This document shows positions 61,401-64,000 of a stretch of DNA of 64,000 nucleotides, one piece after another; the first letter of the stretch is position 1, and each line of letters opens with the position of its first letter. The notes under the pieces are model-generated. The model saw only the letters and a program-made list of their open reading frames with translations. It did not search any database and had not been told where the DNA came from. This stretch comes from Glossina fuscipes (lineage: Eukaryota > Arthropoda > Insecta > Diptera > Glossinidae). Both the position numbers and the translations under genes were made by a program. The stretch is from contig NW_023998417.1 in NCBI RefSeq assembly GCF_014805625.2, positions 62,001-126,000 on the forward strand. The letters are read 5' to 3'.

Positions 61401-64000
61401 AAAATGAATAAAAAATGCATTTCTTCTTTCATTTCGCATATTATGAAATATTCAGAACTATGCGAGACTAAGTAGGACGTAAAAAGACACCGCTCGAAGT
61501 TATTATTTACTTTAAAGGAAACTAAAGCTGACAATAAATAAAAACAACGGCGTTATTAGATTCACTCTTCTTCCTCCTCCTCAGCTCCCAATAACAAAAT
61601 TACAAACTTTGGACATATTAGTGGGACGGTCGTAAAACTTTTTTATAGTTTTCCCCTACACGATCTTGGATATGTATGATGAACACCCATGCATGCATCT
61701 CTGCATGCCAAAGCTCTATATTTAGCTTAACACATTTGCGTAGAGCAAAAATTTCAGTGATGTGTTAAAAATGGCAATCAATTTATTGCATACATTTTTC
61801 ATTGACAGGTAAACGATCATATGTTAATCGATCAGATCAAATTTTTCAACTGAAATAAGAGATAAGAGAAAACATGAGGAAAAAGGGACAATAAGAAAAT
61901 CTGCTCTCTTTGTAGTGGGCAGAAATTTACGAATTTAAAGGCACTTTAATACGCAGAGAAAAACCTAAAGAATCAATTAATCAATATTTCGATAAGTGCA
62001 ATAATGACAGAATTATATAAAACTGAAAGAATAATAAAATAATAATAAAATTAAAATTTGAATGTTATAGCAATCATGTCATTTTTCACGTCTGCGAACT
62101 GATGCAAGAAACTGCAACGCCCCTTTTTCGGTTCTGTTCAATCCGAAGAAAGGCTAGCTACTAACATTAGTAGCCGAACCGAATGCGATGATGATCAAAC
62201 TTGAAGGAATCAAATAATAATTAGCTGCTCCAAGTTAAGAAAATCTCTACTTTATGACTACTCTCATGAACAATTGCTACAGGTGCGTCAGAAACAAGCG
62301 GAAAGTGCGACAGTACATCATGGAATGATTTTTAACATGATAACATCTGTCGTCCTATTGTAAAATTCGCCGGGAGACCGTTAGCATTAGCAAATTGCAA
62401 CGTCCTAGACGGTCTGCCTCCACTGAATTCGCCATATATTACCCCTTCTAGTTAACATCTGCTTCAGTCGATTACTCAATATCTGCCTAGATGGCGCTTT
62501 CTTCATTATGATGGTGTTCTGATGGATGCCTCAAATAGCCAGTTATTCTTCCTTTTTGGTATGGTTTCCATATGTCCCCAAAAAATAGGAAAGACTCGCA
62601 GCAATTAACAATTCGCTAAATAAAATATATCATGCGATTTTTTCGATTGATATTCAAGCTGACTTTAAACAATTCTTTCAAACTTGTTTTACATAATTAG
62701 ATGAATGTTTCGGACCGATCAATGTCGATATATGCCTATACTATATATCACATTTTCTGCTATGTAGAGGCACTCGAATTCAATAATAAATTTTGGAACT
62801 AAAATCAACGATGCTAACAGTGGAGAGATTTACACGACTTTTAAAACTGGAGCACTTGATAGTCCCTAAAAAACATTGTCTGCTTCCTCGAAATAGTAAA
62901 GTCCTTTGCAGTACTTTTGTGTAATGATGAGCTTTCAACGAAAATGAGAAGAAACTCACATGAAGTTAATCTTATAATAAGAATTCTATCGTCCAATGCG
63001 GCAAAAAAGAAAAAAAGAGATTATGTCAAGCTGGACAAAATCATTTATAAATTTCGCAAGTACAGTTATTTCAGAGTTTCTTGATCTTGTTTTAAATTAT
63101 TGAAAAAAAGTTTTTTTTTTTTAAAATGGTATTCGTTGAAATGCTTGATGATATTGAATATATGAAATCGAATATTTCGTGCATATTACCTAGATAAATA
63201 TAGCATTATGAACGTAGAGAAATACCTTAGAGCGTATATTACAATAGTGAATGCATACAACAATAGCATAATGTCTAAATTACTCATAATGTAATAGTAA
63301 TTGAAAATAATTGTCATAAATCACTAGAGGCTAATAAAATTGTATTTGCTTAAAAAGCAATTAAATCTCCATCCATTCAACATAAGCAACTATTGCAATG
63401 AAATGCATCAGAGTCTGCATAATTCTCATACGTAAGTAAGAGTTATACGAACAATACATAAATTCGTGTTTATTTTTCAATTTGCTTCTTATTACTTTTT
63501 ACAAAAAACGACAACGACAATGACAACGACAACGATAACGACAATAACAACTATGATAAAATCAGTTGTCAGCTGAAACATAGATATGCATGTAAATACA
63601 TAAACATATTCATCAACACGTTCATATTATTTTAATATAGTCCACCCATTCGTCATCATATTGGGGGACATAATGATGCTGTCGTTATACACCAACAACA
63701 AGGATTAAAATCGACACAATTTCAACCTCCGAAAGCAGAAAACTTTTTCATAACAAACATACAACAAGAACATCATAATCCCCTAAAGGTAAAGGTATGG
63801 CAGGCAGGATATGAATATATATATATATGTCTTGTAATACTTTAGCTATAATGTATTGTGTGTGCATTTACAGCCACCGCCGCCGCCGCCTCCGCCGCCG
63901 CAGCAACGCATACGTTACAAATATCACCCGCAACTGCGGCAACAACAACTTGTCAGTCAACAAAAATATCGTGTGCCCAGCAAGGAACGTGACCAAACAT
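22388..64000 (+). CDS. Large secreted low-complexity protein gene, 5' part (6 coding exons, continues off the right edge)
   Basis: The CDS joins 22388-22427, 59093-59346, 59436-59840, 60021-60640, 63641-63788 and 63874-64000; all junctions are GT-AG and the phases agree over about 531 codons. The ATG has a good fly context (AAAC-ATG-G). Exon 1 encodes MAAVNWFSLVLAF and exon 2 continues AFLNVTHS, together a clear signal peptide of about 21 residues that is split by the intron. The rest is disordered: Thr-rich after the signal peptide, then RTRRLIPYMAFYLPVSE, an Asn/Ser/Thr-rich part, two poly-Gln runs (about residues 388-420) and nine prolines at the start of exon 6. No globular domain is reached before the edge. 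From memory, the Drosophila CG14304-type gene beside the TSSK gene is a long low-complexity protein with a C-terminal chitin-binding domain; that domain would lie outside. Secretion is supported; the matrix role is inference. Confidence 0.82.
22438..22478 (+). repeat. GCAGT/GCAAT pentanucleotide repeat
   Basis: Tandem GCAGT and GCAAT units ten bases after the exon 1 donor. Confidence 0.8.
29430..29672 (-). repeat. Dispersed repeat family A, copy 2 (reversed)
   Basis: In reverse it matches copy 1: CTGCAAGAACTT, TTTTTGCAGCCAAG, GGACGGACAGACGGACA, GATCAAGAAG and CATCCTTCAGTGATGGGTATAAA occur in the inverse order and orientation. Diverged. Confidence 0.55.
29960..30105 (+). repeat. Two-copy tandem duplication, unit about 70 bp
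   Basis: Two nearly identical units, each with CCGCTCGGCTTTCGGGTATG (or GGGG variant), CTGACTGATTTTGGAAGC and TTTTAATGATCTTTTGAAAT. High identity suggests a recent event. Confidence 0.85.
32567..33399 (-). mobile_element. Composite internally deleted mariner element, copy 2
   Basis: The outer left end TTAGGCCGAGTCATAAG (32,567) and outer right end CTTATGACTCGACCTAA (to 33,399) are inverted repeats and both abut TA, as expected of a mariner insertion. Inside are a truncated left terminus (to about 32,680), about 210 bases of non-mariner filler (32,683-32,893), a second left terminus TTAGGTCGATTCATAAGTAA at 32,894, and the same deleted transposase remnant as the copy at 21 kb. The remnant has lost about 25 more bases and is not open. 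The filler is shared with the copy near 21 kb. Confidence 0.7.
33135..33184 (-). pseudogene. Mariner transposase remnant, N terminus
   Basis: The minus strand reads MLWEFTQGNSAI, the same start as the remnant at 21,442, then loses the frame by a deletion relative to that copy. Flanking sequence on its left still matches the helix-turn-helix coding region in broken frames. Not functional. Confidence 0.7.
34598..34918 (+). pseudogene. Mariner transposase fragment, catalytic C-terminal part
   Basis: One frame reads HLEWEVSPYST-stop-SPDVIPSDYPLSRSVL, matching the mariner signature around the third catalytic aspartate (W-E-V-x-P then SPDxxPSDYxLF). Further on are remnants resembling the conserved C terminus. 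In-frame stops and frameshifts make it dead. The same block occurs at 53,196-53,510. Its relation to the short mariner elements at 21 and 33 kb is not known; it covers the part they lack. Confidence 0.75.
35020..35062. repeat. Hairpin-bearing repeat, copy 2
   Basis: GTGACT-TTC-AGTCAC at 35,038-35,052 within a block (ACGAAT..TATCACGA..GAC..) shared with 19,821-19,866. Confidence 0.55.
39241..39728 (+). repeat. Dispersed repeat split by a ~330-bp insertion
   Basis: Segments 39,241-39,345 and 39,677-39,728 are homologous, in reverse orientation, to the continuous segment 45,360-45,517 (shared blocks include CGGCAAACACAG, GAAACGATTTGACAAAATGA and GACAAGGACAGATGGACGGA). About 330 bases interrupt this copy only, and the interruption contains CACGAGACAG twice (39,591 and 39,636). 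Confidence 0.65.
41340..41521 (+). repeat. Hairpin-rich insert flanked by 12-bp direct repeats
   Basis: ATTAAATATTAG occurs at 41,340-41,351 and again at 41,510-41,521. Between them is a GC-rich segment with three successive hairpins: GTGAGTG/CACTCAC (41,409-41,431), GCAGGGAG/CTCCCTGC (41,444-41,460) and AAGGGCATG/CATGCCCTT (41,472-41,496). Composition contrasts sharply with the AT-rich surroundings. No protein frame. It could be a retroposed structured RNA or a small foldback-type element; I do not recognise the RNA class. Confidence 0.55.
45360..45517 (-). repeat. Uninterrupted reverse copy of the repeat at 39.2-39.7 kb
   Basis: Reverse complement carries the same blocks as 39,241-39,345 and 39,677-39,728 side by side. 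Confidence 0.65.
46366..46432 (+). repeat. GCT-rich trinucleotide repeat
   Basis: Interrupted GCT and TCT/ACT units. The minus-strand frame across it gives a poly-Ser stretch with no other protein features. Confidence 0.8.
47101..47196 (+). repeat. TATG/TATA higher-order minisatellite
   Basis: TATATATG units with TATG and TACG variants, showing a repeated block of about 36 bases ending GTATGTACGTATG. Confidence 0.85.
49396..49577 (-). mobile_element. tRNA-derived SINE with perfect target-site duplication
   Basis: TAGAGAGAAGATA at 49,383-49,395 is repeated exactly at 49,578-49,590, framing a 182-base insert. On the minus strand the insert starts with a tRNA-like head: GAGTAGACGAAGGCGAGG (box A region), GACTAGCAAGTC (anticodon-arm-like) and box B GGTTCGAATCTC. 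It ends in a TAA-type tail, seen as ATT units at 49,396-49,421 on the + strand. The head resembles Ser/Leu (type II) tRNAs. Such elements are transcribed by Pol III and mobilised by a partner LINE. The perfect duplication indicates a young copy. Confidence 0.8.
50571..50617 (+). repeat. CT microsatellite
   Basis: CT units broken by a C-rich patch; reverse is a GA repeat. Confidence 0.8.
50963..51362. other. Assembly gap of 400 N
   Basis: 400 consecutive N. Sequence in it could include exons or repeats; nothing can be said. Confidence 0.98.
52417..53095 (+). repeat. Dispersed repeat family A, copy 3
   Basis: Begins TATACCCATCCCCGAAGGA and follows copy 1 block by block: CTTGATGAGCATCAAATTCTG, GGCCGCAAAAATAA, ACACACCTACAG, CACGCCTACCCGACATTATA, AATTTAATGTT, AAAACCTCATAAA, GTCCGTCTGTCC and GGACACATACCTATGTGACA. 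It ends near TTTCTTACTTGTTTA, an ending also seen near 12,665 and 14,925. Confidence 0.65.
53196..53510 (+). pseudogene. Mariner transposase fragment, second catalytic-part copy
   Basis: Homologous along its length to 34,598-34,918 (TTGGGAAGTTTCGCCA, AGTGCGAAAATGG, TCGCTGCCTAT, TTGTGCCAATTTTCCACAA). The frame reads LQRDWEVSPHTA then shifts; later it reads RHDIGMLAKTLQNVV, matching the mariner C terminus. Broken by frameshifts, so not functional. Confidence 0.7.
57274..57303 (+). other. G-quadruplex-prone tract
   Basis: Runs of 4, 4, 8, 4 and 4 G separated by 1-3 bases, on the + strand, in otherwise AT-rich DNA. It lies about 170 bases beyond the stop codon of the minus-strand kinase gene and would be G-rich in the intron RNA of the + strand host gene. 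Confidence 0.75.
57472..58371 (-). CDS. Testis-specific serine/threonine kinase (TSSK family), intronless, nested
   Basis: A complete 299-residue kinase with nearly no flanking domains, as is usual for TSSKs. Visible motifs: glycine loop GEGSYATV (34-41), ATP-binding Lys59 in LACKI, helix-C Glu78 in PRELEIL, hinge MRYAENGDL, catalytic HRDLKCEN (151-158) with Asp153, DFGFA (171-175) and activation loop SETYCGSAAYAAPEV (188-202), where Thr190 is the expected activating phosphosite. The CGSAAYAAPEV string is diagnostic of TSSKs among CAMK-group kinases. All catalytic residues are present, so it should be active. TSSKs act in post-meiotic male germ cells and spermiogenesis; expression here is inference. 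From memory it corresponds to Drosophila CG14305. The gene lacks introns and lies antisense inside the 36.7 kb intron of the large + strand gene. A 9-codon upstream frame (58,414 to 58,385, minus) lies just before the start. Confidence 0.95.
   Translation of the reverse strand: MSKFSTTSNRQLSTRNSDIDALAQRGYNIGHKIGEGSYATVITAGYADDAGHGVHLACKIIDKAKAPSDFVHKFFPRELEILTKIDHPNIIQIHSILQRGPKIFIFMRYAENGDLLSHIKKSGPVEELQAKAWFMQMAKALKYLHSHEIAHRDLKCENILLSKRLNIKLADFGFARYCCDENGREIKSETYCGSAAYAAPEVVCGRPYDPKLADAWSLGVILFIMLNAKMPFDDSNLSKLLEDQRNKKFAFRRKLQDQISAQAKATVAVLLEPEPHARWNLREILNCSWLRADEEEPMA
58372..59092. other. Spacer between kinase start and exon 2 of the host gene
   Basis: About 720 bases serving as both 5' flank of the kinase (minus) and intron end of the host gene (plus). 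The host acceptor is a pyrimidine-rich TTTTTCTTTTTCGTTCACAG. No TATA box is clear for the kinase, which is common for fly testis genes. Confidence 0.55.
60484..60561 (+). repeat. Coding CAA/CAG repeats (two poly-Gln runs)
   Basis: Exon 4 of the large gene carries two CAA/CAG tracts, separated by HRHNSKL, encoding poly-Gln runs of about 9 and 10 residues. CAA predominates, as in many fly poly-Gln genes. Length may vary between individuals. Confidence 0.9.
60641..63640 (+). other. Intron 4 of the large gene
   Basis: Exactly 3,000 bases between GTATTT and TATAG. It contains poly-T/A tracts, no recognised repeat family and no open frame with protein character. A CGACAA-type run lies at about 63,509-63,546. 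Confidence 0.65.

Overview
The window looks like AT-rich euchromatin of a higher fly (Brachycera, probably Schizophora). The evidence is compact GT-AG exons separated by very long introns, many A/T homopolymers, TA microsatellites and CAA/CAG runs, degraded mariner elements, and proteins of clear fly type. A tephritid or a similarly large-genome fly would fit, but the genus is inferred, not shown. Coding sequence is sparse and most of the 64 kb is intron or repeat-bearing intergenic DNA.

Left block (1-5,627, + strand): a complete four-exon gene for a 197-residue secreted protein with one peritrophin-A/CBM14 chitin-binding domain (CPAP1 type). Its signal-peptide exon is very short and was found by splice phase. 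The 3' flank contains a 100-base N gap bordered by an AGT/AGC repeat. A canonical tRNA-Pro(UGG) lies at 9,456-9,527.

Middle and right block (about 22.3 kb to the end, + strand): a large gene begins with a 13-codon signal-peptide exon at 22,388 and splices across a 36.7 kb intron to exons at 59,093, 59,436, 60,021, 63,641 and 63,874, then runs off the right edge. The visible part is a secreted, low-complexity protein rich in Gln, Asn, Thr and Pro. About 0.7 kb upstream of its second coding exon, inside the giant intron and on the opposite strand, sits an intact intronless kinase gene of the testis-specific TSSK family (57,472-58,371). From memory, a chitin-binding CG14301-like gene, a CG14304-like gene and the TSSK gene CG14305 lie together in Drosophila near fruitless. 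That identification is recollection, not a search result.

Repeats in the giant intron include two copies of a composite, internally deleted mariner element (20,947-21,666, just upstream of the large gene, and 32,567-33,399), two decayed mariner transposase 3' fragments, a clean tRNA-derived SINE with a perfect 13-bp target-site duplication (49,396-49,577), a compact insert of three consecutive hairpins flanked by 12-bp direct repeats (about 41,352-41,509), several dispersed repeat families shared between distant points, a G-quadruplex-prone tract and a 400-base N gap. I see no CRISPR, operon, phage or bacterial-type system. The best leads are the nested kinase gene, the composite mariner family and the hairpin-rich insert.
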